Positions 1-10,500 of a stretch of DNA of 64,000 nt are shown here, in pieces (position 1 is the stretch's first letter; each line of letters begins with the position of its first letter). This DNA is from Planctomycetaceae bacterium. Its GTDB lineage: Bacteria > Planctomycetota > Planctomycetia > Pirellulales > Pirellulaceae. A program made the position numbers and the translations under genes. The notes below the pieces were generated by a model, which did not search any database, was not told the DNA's origin, and saw only the letters and a list, made by a program, of their open reading frames with translations. The stretch spans positions 62,001 to 126,000 of the forward strand of contig PAPJ01000065.1 of assembly GCA_002709045.1 (NCBI GenBank). Direction: 5' to 3'.

Positions 1-2309
1 GCCCTTACATCGTATCTGCGAGTGACGAGTTCTTTGATGCTCAGGTCGCTCCGATTTTGGTTAAACATTGCATTGAGTGCCACAATGCCAACGACTTCAA
101 AGGGAAGCTAAATCTACAATCAGTTGCTGGATTTCTTAAAGGGGGTGAGCTCAGCCCGGCCTTTAACAAAGATATTCCTCTGGAAAGTTTCCTGCTTGAG
201 CGAGTTCTCTCGGACGAAATGCCTCCTGAACATCCCCTCTCAACTGCAGAAAAAGAGACCCTGACAACCTGGATAAAAGGAGGAGCAAACTGGGGAACCA
301 CTCCCATTAACATCTTCCAATACAGCAGTCCGGATCGTGCAGGCTACGATTGGTGGTCACTAAACCCGCTACAGCATCCTCAACCTCCAGCCGCAACGGC
401 GGGCAGAGTTTCTAATGCTATCGACCTATTCGTCCTTAATCAGGTTCATCAGGCCAACCTAACCCAGGCACCCCGGGCAGAACGTGCGTTGTTAATAAGG
501 AGGGCATTTATCGATTTGACCGGGATACCACCTTCAAGCGAGCAAGTCTCCACATTCTTGAACAACGATGCTCCCGATTCTTATGAACAACTCATCGACC
601 AATTACTGGCCAACCCACACTACGGAGAGCGTTGGGCCCGCCACTGGCTCGACGTCATACGATTTGGAGAGAGTCAGGGGTTTGAACGGGATAAACTACG
701 ACCGCATTCGTGGCGTTTTCGTGATTGGGTTATCGATGCCTTTAACCAGGATCTTTCATATAACGAATTCGCTCGTCTTCAACTGGCCGGGGATTTAATA
801 GCCGGGGACACAACTTCGGGACGAATCGCCACCGGGTTTCTTGGTGCCGGAACATGGGACGAGGTCGGGTTTAGCCAACGTAGCCCTGTATTTAAACGTG
901 TTGTCCGACAGGATCAACTGGAAGATCTTACGGCAGCAATTTCACAATCCTTCCTGGGTTTGACGGTCAACTGTGCACGTTGCCACGATCATAAATTTGA
1001 TCCAATTACCCAAAAAGAGTATTACCAGTTCACAGCGGCGATGGCCTCGGTTTATCACGGACAAATGTTCTTCACCGATCAGATTTCAGACTCTGAAAGG
1101 GCTGAAAACAATCGCCAAAAAGAAGTCTACATGCACCGCCACCGGATCGCTCAGGATCGAATCGCAAAAGTTAAAGATGAATACAGAACCAGACTGGCCG
1201 CAGAAGGAAAGCCGACAGATGACGATGCTCTAAACGCTGCTCTGCCGGACATTGTCACCAAGCACTGGGAATTTGAGGCAAAACAACTTCTTGATCTGGC
1301 CAATCGATGGGGAGATTTTTCCGTCTATGCAATCGGACCAAAAAAACCGGATGAAACCTTCGTACTAATCCGCGGGAATCCAGAACAACGCGGGGAGGCT
1401 GTAAAAGCCGGGGGAATAGCATCGGTTGCCGCCGGTTCTGCTGACTTTCAGTTAGAAAATAATGCGCCGGATCATATTCGCCGTGCACGGTTTGCAGACT
1501 GGATTACGGTCAACAACCCTCTTTTCGCCAGAACCATCGTGAATCGCATTTGGCACTACCACTTTGGGACAGGAATTGTCGATACCCCCAACGACTTCGG
1601 CTTTAACGGAGGCCAACCATCTCATCCAGAATTGCTCGACTGGTTGGCAAGTGAACTCGTAACGAATAATTACAGCCTGAAGCATATCCAACGGCTAATT
1701 TTGACATCAGAGACTTATCGTCAAAGTTCCAGAGGCCGCCCTGCTGCCGAAAATATTGATGCTGATAACCGCCTGTTATGGCGTTATCCCCCTAAACGCA
1801 TGTCAGCCGAAACGCTGCGCGATAGTGTCCTCATGCTTTCAGGACAACTCAACACAGAGATACATGGTCCAGGTTATTATGACTTCACGACATTTGTTGC
1901 GAATTCACAATTTTACGATGTCTTTGACCCCATCGGGGAAACCTTCAACCGTCGTACAATTTACCGCACCGTGATTCGTTCTGGTCGCAGTCGATTTCTG
2001 GATGTCTTCGATTGCCCCGATCCAAGTGCAAAAGCACCTCGCCGAGCAACCACGACAACTCCGCTGCAATCACTGTCATTAATGAATTATTCATTCTCGA
2101 TAAGAGCGGCAGAACATTACGCGACGAAACTAAAATTGCGCTATCCAGACAATACTACTGCCCAACTCAAACACCTATTCAAAGAAGCGTTCTGCCGTGA
2201 AATCACGGTAGATGAGTTGACACTGGCCACTGAAGTGTATCATGACGCTGGACTCGTTGGTGTCTGTCGTGCCGTGATCAACACCAACGAATTTATTTAT
2301 ATCCGTTAA
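1..2309 (+). CDS. PSD1 family protein (planctomycete cytochrome C / DUF1549 / DUF1553), 5' end cut by window edge
   Basis: Frame is open to the window start (PYIVSASDEFFDAQVAPILVKHCIECHNANDFKGKL...). CIECH haem-like motif, 'YGERWARHWLDVIRFGES', 'CARCHDHKFDP', and a C-terminal DUF1553-type 'RTIVNRIWHYHFGTGIVDTPNDFG'. The listed start at 57 is an internal TTG. Confidence 0.93.
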   Translation, partial: PYIVSASDEFFDAQVAPILVKHCIECHNANDFKGKLNLQSVAGFLKGGELSPAFNKDIPLESFLLERVLSDEMPPEHPLSTAEKETLTTWIKGGANWGTTPINIFQYSSPDRAGYDWWSLNPLQHPQPPAATAGRVSNAIDLFVLNQVHQANLTQAPRAERALLIRRAFIDLTGIPPSSEQVSTFLNNDAPDSYEQLIDQLLANPHYGERWARHWLDVIRFGESQGFERDKLRPHSWRFRDWVIDAFNQDLSYNEFARLQLAGDLIAGDTTSGRIATGFLGAGTWDEVGFSQRSPVFKRVVRQDQLEDLTAAISQSFLGLTVNCARCHDHKFDPITQKEYYQFTAAMASVYHGQMFFTDQISDSERAENNRQKEVYMHRHRIAQDRIAKVKDEYRTRLAAEGKPTDDDALNAALPDIVTKHWEFEAKQLLDLANRWGDFSVYAIGPKKPDETFVLIRGNPEQRGEAVKAGGIASVAAGSADFQLENNAPDHIRRARFADWITVNNPLFARTIVNRIWHYHFGTGIVDTPNDFGFNGGQPSHPELLDWLASELVTNNYSLKHIQRLILTSETYRQSSRGRPAAENIDADNRLLWRYPPKRMSAETLRDSVLMLSGQLNTEIHGPGYYDFTTFVANSQFYDVFDPIGETFNRRTIYRTVIRSGRSRFLDVFDCPDPSAKAPRRATTTTPLQSLSLMNYSFSIRAAEHYATKLKLRYPDNTTAQLKHLFKEAFCREITVDELTLATEVYHDAGLVGVCRAVINTNEFIYIR

Positions 2310-2326
2310 CTCAACACTGTAATCTT

Positions 2327-3787
2327 ATGTCATTTACCCAATCAGCATTTCGTAACCGACGCGACTTTCTTAAGTCAATTCAATATGGGCTCGGCGCAAC
2401 CGCAGCCACGGCTTTAATGCTGGACGACCATATTTTGGCAAACGATGCGCAAACACGCCCTGGCATACTCTCAACAACACACCACAACGCCAAGGCCAAA
2501 CGAGTTATCCAAATTGTTCTTACCGGCGGATTCAGTCAGGTCGACAGTTTCGACTATAAACCGGAACTACCACGCCTACACGGAAAAACATTAAATGAAG
2601 GACTGGGACGGGAAGAAAAACCGGACGTGTTTTTCGGCAAGGTCGGACGGATTCGTCAATCCGATTTCAAGTTTTCACAACATGGCGATAGTGGCCTTTG
2701 GATTTCTGCCCTTTTTCCTTATCTGGCAACCGTTGCTGATGAACTGACTATCATTAATTCAATGTTCGCGGAAACGTCGAATCACACTCCTGCCACCTTT
2801 CAGGAGAGCACTGGGTTTCGACTTAACGGCTTTCCTGTTATCGGTTCCTGGGCTTCCTACGGCTTAGGCAGTGAAACCCGCGACCTACCTAGTTATGTCG
2901 TATTCCCCGATACTCGTAGTCTTCCGGCCGGAGGATCGATCAACTGGACCAATGGCTTCCTACCTGCACAGCATCAGGGCGTTGTAATGCGAAGTTCCGG
3001 TGTTGCCATCGACGATCTGGCTTTACCACCGGGAATTTCGAAGCTACAGGAGAGTTCAACTCGAAAATTACTAAACCGTCTGAATGAGAATTTAAATGTG
3101 CGACAGGGTGAGGATAATGAATTAACAGCACGAGTGAAAAGCTACGAACTCGCCGCTCGCATGCAGCGTGTCGTACCGGAAATTACGGACCTCGAGCGGG
3201 AAACCAAGGCGACCCACGAACTTTATGGAGTTGGCAACGGCGATGCGAATGACTTCGCTCGCTCCTGCTTGCTGACCCGGCGACTCCTTGAAAACGGCGT
3301 TCGCTTTGTGCAACTGTTCTCAGGCGGCGCCTTTCAAAGCCCTCGCGTTAACTGGGACGGGCACGAAGACTGCAAGAAAAATCATCTGCGCGAAGCAGGA
3401 CGAATCGATCAACCGATAACAGGACTCATCAAAGACCTCAGGCAACGTGGCATGCTTGACGATACCGTCATCCTGTTCACCAGTGAATTCGGACGGACTC
3501 CATTCGCAGAATCAGCGGCTGACACGGTCGGCCCGGGGCGTGATCACAATCAGAATGGTTTTTCAGTATGGGTTGCCGGGGGGGCGTTTAAAGGAGGTGC
3601 CACCTACGGACGCACCGACCCGGTTGGCTATGCCGCCGTCGACAATCGCGTACACTGGAATGACTTCCACGCCACCATACTATATGCTCTTGGTATCGAT
3701 CACAAACGCCTGACTTATTATCACAATGGTATTCAACGCCGACTTACCAATGTTTCAGGACAGGTCATCAAAGACATTCTGAGTTAG
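2327..3787 (+). CDS. DUF1501 domain protein with Tat-like signal
   Basis: RNRRDFLKSIQYGLGATAA leader; 'LTGGFSQVDSFDYKPEL', 'TSEFGRTPFAES...GRDHNQNGFSVWVAGGAFKGG'; directly follows PSD1. Confidence 0.93.
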   Translation: MSFTQSAFRNRRDFLKSIQYGLGATAATALMLDDHILANDAQTRPGILSTTHHNAKAKRVIQIVLTGGFSQVDSFDYKPELPRLHGKTLNEGLGREEKPDVFFGKVGRIRQSDFKFSQHGDSGLWISALFPYLATVADELTIINSMFAETSNHTPATFQESTGFRLNGFPVIGSWASYGLGSETRDLPSYVVFPDTRSLPAGGSINWTNGFLPAQHQGVVMRSSGVAIDDLALPPGISKLQESSTRKLLNRLNENLNVRQGEDNELTARVKSYELAARMQRVVPEITDLERETKATHELYGVGNGDANDFARSCLLTRRLLENGVRFVQLFSGGAFQSPRVNWDGHEDCKKNHLREAGRIDQPITGLIKDLRQRGMLDDTVILFTSEFGRTPFAESAADTVGPGRDHNQNGFSVWVAGGAFKGGATYGRTDPVGYAAVDNRVHWNDFHATILYALGIDHKRLTYYHNGIQRRLTNVSGQVIKDILS

Positions 3788-3869
3788 ATCACAGGTTTTA
3801 ACCCGAAACAATTTGAGGCATAATAAACTCGTCCCTAAAACGCTTGGCATTAACATCAAAAAGAGAATC

Positions 3870-4655
3870 ATGAAACACTTAAATCTATGCATCGCAATGA
3901 TCATCGCATTACTTGTTGCCATAAGTCCCGCACAAAGTGCCGAGAAATGGAAGCAACTCTTCAACGGAAAGAACCTGGCTGGCTGGACGCCTAAAATCCG
4001 TGGTTACGAGTATGGCGAAAACTTCGGAAATACTTTTCGAGTGAAAGACGGAGTCATGCAGGTTGGCTATGAAGCCTACGGTCCGTTCAACGAACGTTTT
4101 GGACATATCTTTTACAAAACACCATATTCAAACTATCGTTTCCGGGTGGAATACCGGTTCTTCGGAGAACAGTCTGAAGCCGGACCAGGCTGGGCGTTCC
4201 GTAACAGTGGAGTCATGGTCCATTCTCAGGATCCCAAGACAATGACCAAAGATCAGTCCTTTCCCGTCTCAATCGAAGTCCAACTGTTGGGCGGATCTGC
4301 CAATGGTGTACGTACCACCTCAAACCTGTGTACACCCGGCACCAATGTTGTCATGAACGGCAAACTGGAAACTCGGCACTGCATCAGTTCCAGTTCGAAA
4401 ACCTACCGGGGCGATGGTTGGGTAACCGCTGAAATTGAAGTCCGCGGAGGCAACATCATCAAGCACATACTTGACGGAGAAGTCGTTCTGGAATACGACA
4501 AACCACAGCTTGACCCACGCGACGGAGATGCTAAACGAATCATCGAAAAACGCAAAGATGATTCACTCATACTTGAAAGTGGTTATATTTCACTTCAGTC
4601 TGAAAGCCATCCCATCGAATTCCGCAAGATTGAAATTCTGGTTCTCGAAGACTAA
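3870..4655 (+). CDS. DUF1080 (3-keto-disaccharide hydrolase / LamG-like) secreted protein
   Basis: Signal peptide, then 'WKQLFNGKNLAGWTPKIRGYEYGENFGNTFRVKDGVMQVGYE'; start moved to ATG 3870 at the signal peptide. Confidence 0.85.
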   Translation: MKHLNLCIAMIIALLVAISPAQSAEKWKQLFNGKNLAGWTPKIRGYEYGENFGNTFRVKDGVMQVGYEAYGPFNERFGHIFYKTPYSNYRFRVEYRFFGEQSEAGPGWAFRNSGVMVHSQDPKTMTKDQSFPVSIEVQLLGGSANGVRTTSNLCTPGTNVVMNGKLETRHCISSSSKTYRGDGWVTAEIEVRGGNIIKHILDGEVVLEYDKPQLDPRDGDAKRIIEKRKDDSLILESGYISLQSESHPIEFRKIEILVLED

Positions 4656-4663
4656 GTTCTTCC

Positions 4664-5461
4664 TTAGAAGTCAAAGTCCAATTGCTCAGTCGGAGGAACA
4701 TCGCGTAGCGACTCTTGCGGGTTATAATTGCGTATTAGTTGCTCGGTTAGAGCCATATCTGACAGACCGTACACAATCGTCTCCTCGTAAACAGCCGGAC
4801 GCTGATCGTTCTGTCCGGGCGGGCGGGATGAAACGATTGTCATGGATCCGTTCATAATCGCCTGTCTCAATTCAGCAACACTCCCGTAACTAACCAGATC
4901 TTTATACGTGACACCAAGCACCTGACCGCCAATATTCAAACAAGACCGTATCACTTCTCTGCTATAACGCATATCCAAAAGACCCACGGCAGAACCCCTC
5001 ATCGCATCCACCGCTGCGGCCAGATCAGCAGTATCTGCCCGGCATGCCCGCTGGTCAATTAAGACCGCCGACTGTTCTAACATCTCGACACTCCCATAAC
5101 CAAACAATACCGGAGGGGACCTCTCGGGCGGCAAGTCGCGTAAACCACGGGGATACTCCGGATCGCCGGCTCCGAGAATCCATACACCTGATCTCAGCCA
5201 CTTCTCTGAGGCCATAGCGAGTCCAACACCACGGCCCAGCAGGCTTAGGACTTGTTGTAACAATTCTTCCTTTAAGACATGGTCACGCAATACGGCCTCA
5301 GCGCGTCCCTCCAATAAACAGTCAAGATTCTCCGCTCCACCCATTGACCGGCACAAAGTGCCCCACTCTGTCGGCGACAACACTTTGGTGGAATCACGTT
5401 GCGAAAAACGCGCAGTCAGCAGCAAGCAGACCTGACTATTTATTGTCAACGAAATACTCAT
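4664..5461 (-). CDS. DprA/SLOG-like Rossmann protein, divergent
   Basis: 'GAGDPEYPRGLRDLPPERSPPVLFGYGSVEML' and 'IGGQVLGVTYKDLV...GSMTIVSSRPPG...IVYGLSDMALTEQ' align by eye with DprA order; start codon overlaps the RecQ stop (ATGA). Confidence 0.65.
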   Translation of the reverse strand: MSISLTINSQVCLLLTARFSQRDSTKVLSPTEWGTLCRSMGGAENLDCLLEGRAEAVLRDHVLKEELLQQVLSLLGRGVGLAMASEKWLRSGVWILGAGDPEYPRGLRDLPPERSPPVLFGYGSVEMLEQSAVLIDQRACRADTADLAAAVDAMRGSAVGLLDMRYSREVIRSCLNIGGQVLGVTYKDLVSYGSVAELRQAIMNGSMTIVSSRPPGQNDQRPAVYEETIVYGLSDMALTEQLIRNYNPQESLRDVPPTEQLDFDF

Positions 5462-7554
5462 CCTATCCCCATTGATGCCAAAGCAAATGGCAGTACTTCA
5501 CCACTTCCGTGACGTCTTAACAAAACTGAGGCTACCGTCAGTGTCCAACCCGAATTAACTAAATCGTCGACAAGCAAAACCGGGCCTCCGGGTATATCCT
5601 CATCCACCTCAAATACACCATCAAGATTTTGACAGCGATAGAACCTGTTTACCTGTTCACGCTGCGGAGCATGTTCTTTAACCTGATGGATCACGTTAGC
5701 AAAGCGTAGGCCCAGACGTGCCGCAAGTTGCGATGCAAACTCGGGAACCAGTTCGCCTGAACGCAGGCTGGGAATACAAGTCAACCACTGGGGAGTCACC
5801 TCTTTTTTCCATCGCTGCTCATACAACTCAGCCGCCGCCTCAATCAACTCGTCGGCGAACCTTCCTCCGTATACACCGTCCTTAACCAGCCCTCCCCAGC
5901 CGGCATCACCCCAACGACTTAAAATGCGCCCCGTCCGGGCTCGCTGATTTCGGGGAATACTATACGGAATTTCATATTGAACGAATGCACCCTTGGGAGT
6001 TTGCTTGGCTAAAACCAGTTCCATCTCCGAATGCCGCAAATATCGCTGCGCAGCCATCACCAGCGACTTATCGACTTTCATATCAACTACTGGTTTACCG
6101 CGACAATTCGAACATCTACCACAGGGCTCGCTGCCCGGGTCATCCAAAGCAGTCCGTAAAAACGTCATCAAACAATCCGTGGTCGAAATATATTCCTGTA
6201 TTTCCTGCCATTCCAACTCTCGCTGCCCGGTGAGTCTTTCGATTCGTTCCTCGTCAAGTTGATAAGCGACAGGTGTGCGTTTCCACTTCGTTTGATGCTT
6301 TGTAACTGGTGAGGGGTTTTCCACACTCAAAAACTTCATAATACCCTGCAGTTTAGACTGGGTCATATTAAAGTAACCTTCCAACTGTCGCGTTGAATAA
6401 CCATCGCCACGTGACAGTTGATTCAACAATCTCTTAACCGTCTGCTGATCTGGGAATGCCGTCCGGCGGAAGAATTCATGAATTTCGCTGTCTTCGCTAC
6501 CACTCATCAAAACCCCTATTGCCTTATCAATTCCTCGACCAGCCCGCCCTACCTGTTGGTAGTATCCGACTATAGAACCGGGGCACTGGAAGTGGACCAC
6601 AAAAGAAAGATCCGGTTTATCGTAACCCATCCCCAAAGCAACTGTAGCGACAAGAACATCAACCTCATTAGTTAGCAGTTTTTTTTCAAGATATTCACGA
6701 CATGCGTTGGTTTCCAAATAGTTCGGCAACTGGACTCCGCTGTAATAGGGTTCCGCCTTGATTCCGTTTTGTTTCAACCACTCAGCTACTGATTCCGCCG
6801 TGCGCTTGGTTAACACATAAACAATACCTGTGCCTGCTTGAGTTTTGATGAAGTCCGCAAGCCATGCCATCCGCGAGGCCTGATCTTTCAACACAATATT
6901 TTCCAGCGACAGGCTTTCCCTAATCAACGACCCTCGCTGGATCTCCACATCACCTAACTGACTACGTACATCATTCACAACACGGTCATTAGCCGTGGCC
7001 GTCGTCCCCAACACCGGTGTCCGGGGCGGGACGTAGCGTAGTACATTCACCAGGCGACGGTAGTCGGGGCGAAAGTCATGTCCCCAATCCGAAATACAAT
7101 GCGCTTCATCAATAACCAGCATCCCAAGTCTACTTGCAATAGGCGCCAGAACCTGCTCCGCGAAAAATTCATTCGATAAACGCTCGGGAGAGATAAAGAT
7201 CACATCATAGGCATCTTCCAATATCCCTGCGATGATATCATTCCACTGTTCTTGATTCGTGCTATTGATCGTGACTGCATTTAATGACAAACCTCTTGCC
7301 GCCTCGACCTGATTGCGCATCAACGCCAAAAGTGGGGACACCACAATTGTCGGGCCCATTCCCTGTTCACGTAGTAACCGTGTTGCGACAAAATAAACTG
7401 CGCTTTTGCCCCAGCCAGTACGCTGAACAACAAGCAATTTACCGCGCGCATTTACCACATGATCAATAGCTTCCCATTGACCCTGCCGAAACTCGGCAGC
7501 AGGATTGGAAAGAGCTTCACGCAAGCACTGAAGCGCGAACTGTTTATCCATCAA
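5458..7554 (-). CDS. RecQ-family DNA helicase with C-terminal phosphoribosyltransferase-like domain
   Basis: Walker A 'VVQRTGWGKSAVYF', 'VIDEAHCISDWGHDFRPDYRRL', 'YYQQVGRAGRG', zinc-type Cys cluster 'CLMTFLRTALDDPGSEPCGRCSNCRG'; C-terminal PRPP-binding-like 'VLLVDDLVNSGWTLT'. Confidence 0.92.
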   Translation of the reverse strand: MMDKQFALQCLREALSNPAAEFRQGQWEAIDHVVNARGKLLVVQRTGWGKSAVYFVATRLLREQGMGPTIVVSPLLALMRNQVEAARGLSLNAVTINSTNQEQWNDIIAGILEDAYDVIFISPERLSNEFFAEQVLAPIASRLGMLVIDEAHCISDWGHDFRPDYRRLVNVLRYVPPRTPVLGTTATANDRVVNDVRSQLGDVEIQRGSLIRESLSLENIVLKDQASRMAWLADFIKTQAGTGIVYVLTKRTAESVAEWLKQNGIKAEPYYSGVQLPNYLETNACREYLEKKLLTNEVDVLVATVALGMGYDKPDLSFVVHFQCPGSIVGYYQQVGRAGRGIDKAIGVLMSGSEDSEIHEFFRRTAFPDQQTVKRLLNQLSRGDGYSTRQLEGYFNMTQSKLQGIMKFLSVENPSPVTKHQTKWKRTPVAYQLDEERIERLTGQRELEWQEIQEYISTTDCLMTFLRTALDDPGSEPCGRCSNCRGKPVVDMKVDKSLVMAAQRYLRHSEMELVLAKQTPKGAFVQYEIPYSIPRNQRARTGRILSRWGDAGWGGLVKDGVYGGRFADELIEAAAELYEQRWKKEVTPQWLTCIPSLRSGELVPEFASQLAARLGLRFANVIHQVKEHAPQREQVNRFYRCQNLDGVFEVDEDIPGGPVLLVDDLVNSGWTLTVASVLLRRHGSGEVLPFALASMGIG

Positions 7555-10500
7555 GCTCTCCGCGGTTTGTATAATCCCCCAGAATCTGATGAAGTCTTGC
7601 TAACAACCACTCCATCTGTTGGTCGAGATCAATACCTTCACGAACGAATACATCCGCGGCAGCCGCTTCGATCTGGTCTGAGGTGGAGACTTCGCTATCG
7701 AGTATCTTACCGCTGGATCGCAGACTTACCTCAAGCTCATCTGTATATCCCTGCCGCCATCTCTTCATTTGACCTTCTCGCAATGCTGCCACGAGATGTG
7801 CACCGTCATACCCGACTTTCGATGCCAGACTCCAGACCGATTCAAGCCAGCGATCCGGGAATGCATCACTTTCCTCTAAATCGCTAATTTCCAGTGGCAT
7901 AGGCCGGCCGGACCGATACTGATCAACAGCTGACTCAATGGCACGCGCCCGGACTATCGAGAGGTGCGTGATCTCCGCACTCAAACCCACGGTTTGATTT
8001 CGTCTTAATGTCTCTTCAAGCATCCCAATCGTACGAATCCGTCGTTGCCAACAAAGATAAAGATCGTCCACATCATCGAGAACAGCCCACAGCGAAAGAG
8101 TAGCACTCGTGAACTCCCGAGCACCGGGAAGTGAAACACCGAGTGTCTGACCATATTGCTGATGTGACATTCCTTCTGGTTTAGGCACGATGTTTTGCTG
8201 GACAAATTGCAACGTATCTTCGGGACGCGAGTTGGCGTCAAACCCCCTTAGTTGATCCAGGTCAATAAAAGCAGCCTCCAGATCATCATATCGACTAAGT
8301 ACTGACTTCCACTTCTCCACTTCGTCCGTCTGAGCCGTGAAATAAAATATCTGACGCCCATCCTGAGCCAACTTAACAAACGATTCAATAATCTCATGTG
8401 CACGGTCATCATCGGCAGTCCCCAATGCCTCATCAATGACAATCGGCAATGCCGATGTCTCACCCGTACTTAAAAACGCCAATCGAACTGCCAGCAAAAC
8501 CTGAACACGTTCTCCAACCGACAAGGCATCAAGCGCTCGTCGGGTCCCGACAGTGTCTGAGATGACAAATTCCTCTCCCTCTTCGGTGACGGCAACGTCA
8601 AGCGTCAATTTACCTCCGGTAATACGGTGTAAATTTGCAGATGCCTTCTCGAACACTAACGATGTATTATCGCCTTCGGTCTCTTCTATCAGGTAATCAA
8701 CCAGACAAAAGCCCGCCAGACTATCTAACGCCTCATGAAAATGCGTCCGCAATTCGAACTCCTTCTCGTCCTTTGCTGCCATCGCATCGGATAATCCGGT
8801 ACCTTGCTGAATTAACTCGATTTCTGTTTCTATCGCCTGTATTTGTTCACCCAATTGCTGCAGTCGCTCCTGAGCTCCATCACATTCGATAAGATATTCA
8901 TCAATCTCTGCTTCACTGAATTCCCTGACCTCGGGCTGAGTTTCCACAACAACTCGTGCCTCCCGCAACAATGTCTCCGCCTCTGCCTGACTTTGACAAT
9001 GCCTGTGATACTCTGACAACCCGGATTCAAGCGACTCTAATTCAGACACCGTTTTGTTTTCAACTCCGAGACGCCCAAACAAGGACGCGATCTGAGATTC
9101 CATCTGCCCGACCGTCTTATTCGCATAGACCGTTTCCTGCTCAGAACCCTTCAGTCTATTCTGCAAATCAACAAATTCGGATAGTCGGGCAGATGCGTCA
9201 CTGACTTCTGCCCTGAAAGCCGTCGTCGTCTCTGTGATATCAATCCCAAAACCTGCTAACTTCTGAATGAGTACCTCACGTTGCATTGATACCATAGCCT
9301 GTACTTCATCATTCCTCGACAGCAGGCCCGCCAATTCCGCCAGACGCGTCTTCCACTTAACAAATGTATTAACCAACTGAAGTAACTTAATCTCAGAATC
9401 CAGACCGGATAGTCCCAGTCCAAATTTAGTCGCTAGGACCTCAAGGGTCTCCTTTGCATCCCGGAATTCTGTTTGGCACTGCTGAAATTTCTGTTCGGCA
9501 GCTTTGAAGAACTGATGTTTTTTCTCGTCCAGTGACGACTGATTAATCTCATGAATTAATTTACCCATCAGATCCTTAACGGTTGCTGGTGACCACTCCG
9601 ACAATTCCGGATACCGATGCTCTTCGGCCGTTTCAATTTCCTGACGCGTAGGACGTTCATGCCTGGGTTCTGTCCTCGGCATTAATTGCAGTATCATAAT
9701 TACAATTGGCACCAGCAAACCAAGCCACCATAAGTGACTGACACTGACTGCTAAACTAATAGCCCACACCGCCATTACAACCGATGCCGCTGCCGCTAAT
9801 TTACCGGAAAAGCCACTGACAGCACGCCGCCTCTCTTCTGGTGCACCACACCAGGCCTGCAGTACTTGATAGCGATTTCCTGCATCATCTTTAGTAATAG
9901 GATCAATCGCAGAGCTATCCACTTCGAAGAAATTCAGACTACTTTCAGCTTCCCGTAGTCGCTGTTGCCTGTTAACGAATTGCTGGTACCCGGCATCAAT
10001 CTCCGACAAGTCAACATCGGCCAAGCGGTCGTTAAGTTCATCAACCGACTCAACTTCGTTGAATTCCGCAACTAAATTAGCAATCTCACCTTCTAGCCGG
10101 GCCTGATCTAACTGATTCGCCTCGAGCTTCCTTTGAACTTCCGTAAACTCGGACTGTAGCTCCTCCAACCGACTCAAGTCGAGACGCGATACCGACTCGA
10201 GATGTTCTAAAGCTGCCAGTTCATTACGTGCACCGCTTTCAATTTCCCAACAGCGTTCGAGATTTTCTTTTGCTGCATCCAATTGAGTTTGCAACTGTTC
10301 AAGCTCTTGAGATTCGCCACCATTCAGCCGGCTCAGTGCCTGCGGCAACTCAGACAGTTTGGCTTCAATCTCCTGCAGGCATAACTCCTGACTCTTTATA
10401 ACTCTGGAAGCTTTTAACGCCTCCTGCAAACTCAGTTTTTGAAGCAATCCTTTACGATCTACCTTGAGTGATTCAAGACGCAGTTGTTTCCGAGCAACAT

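Noticed and set aside
7459-7887. 142-aa plus-strand ORF across the RecQ/SMC junction
   Set aside because: Antisense to two strongly supported coding regions; composition looks like a shadow frame with no recognisable domain.
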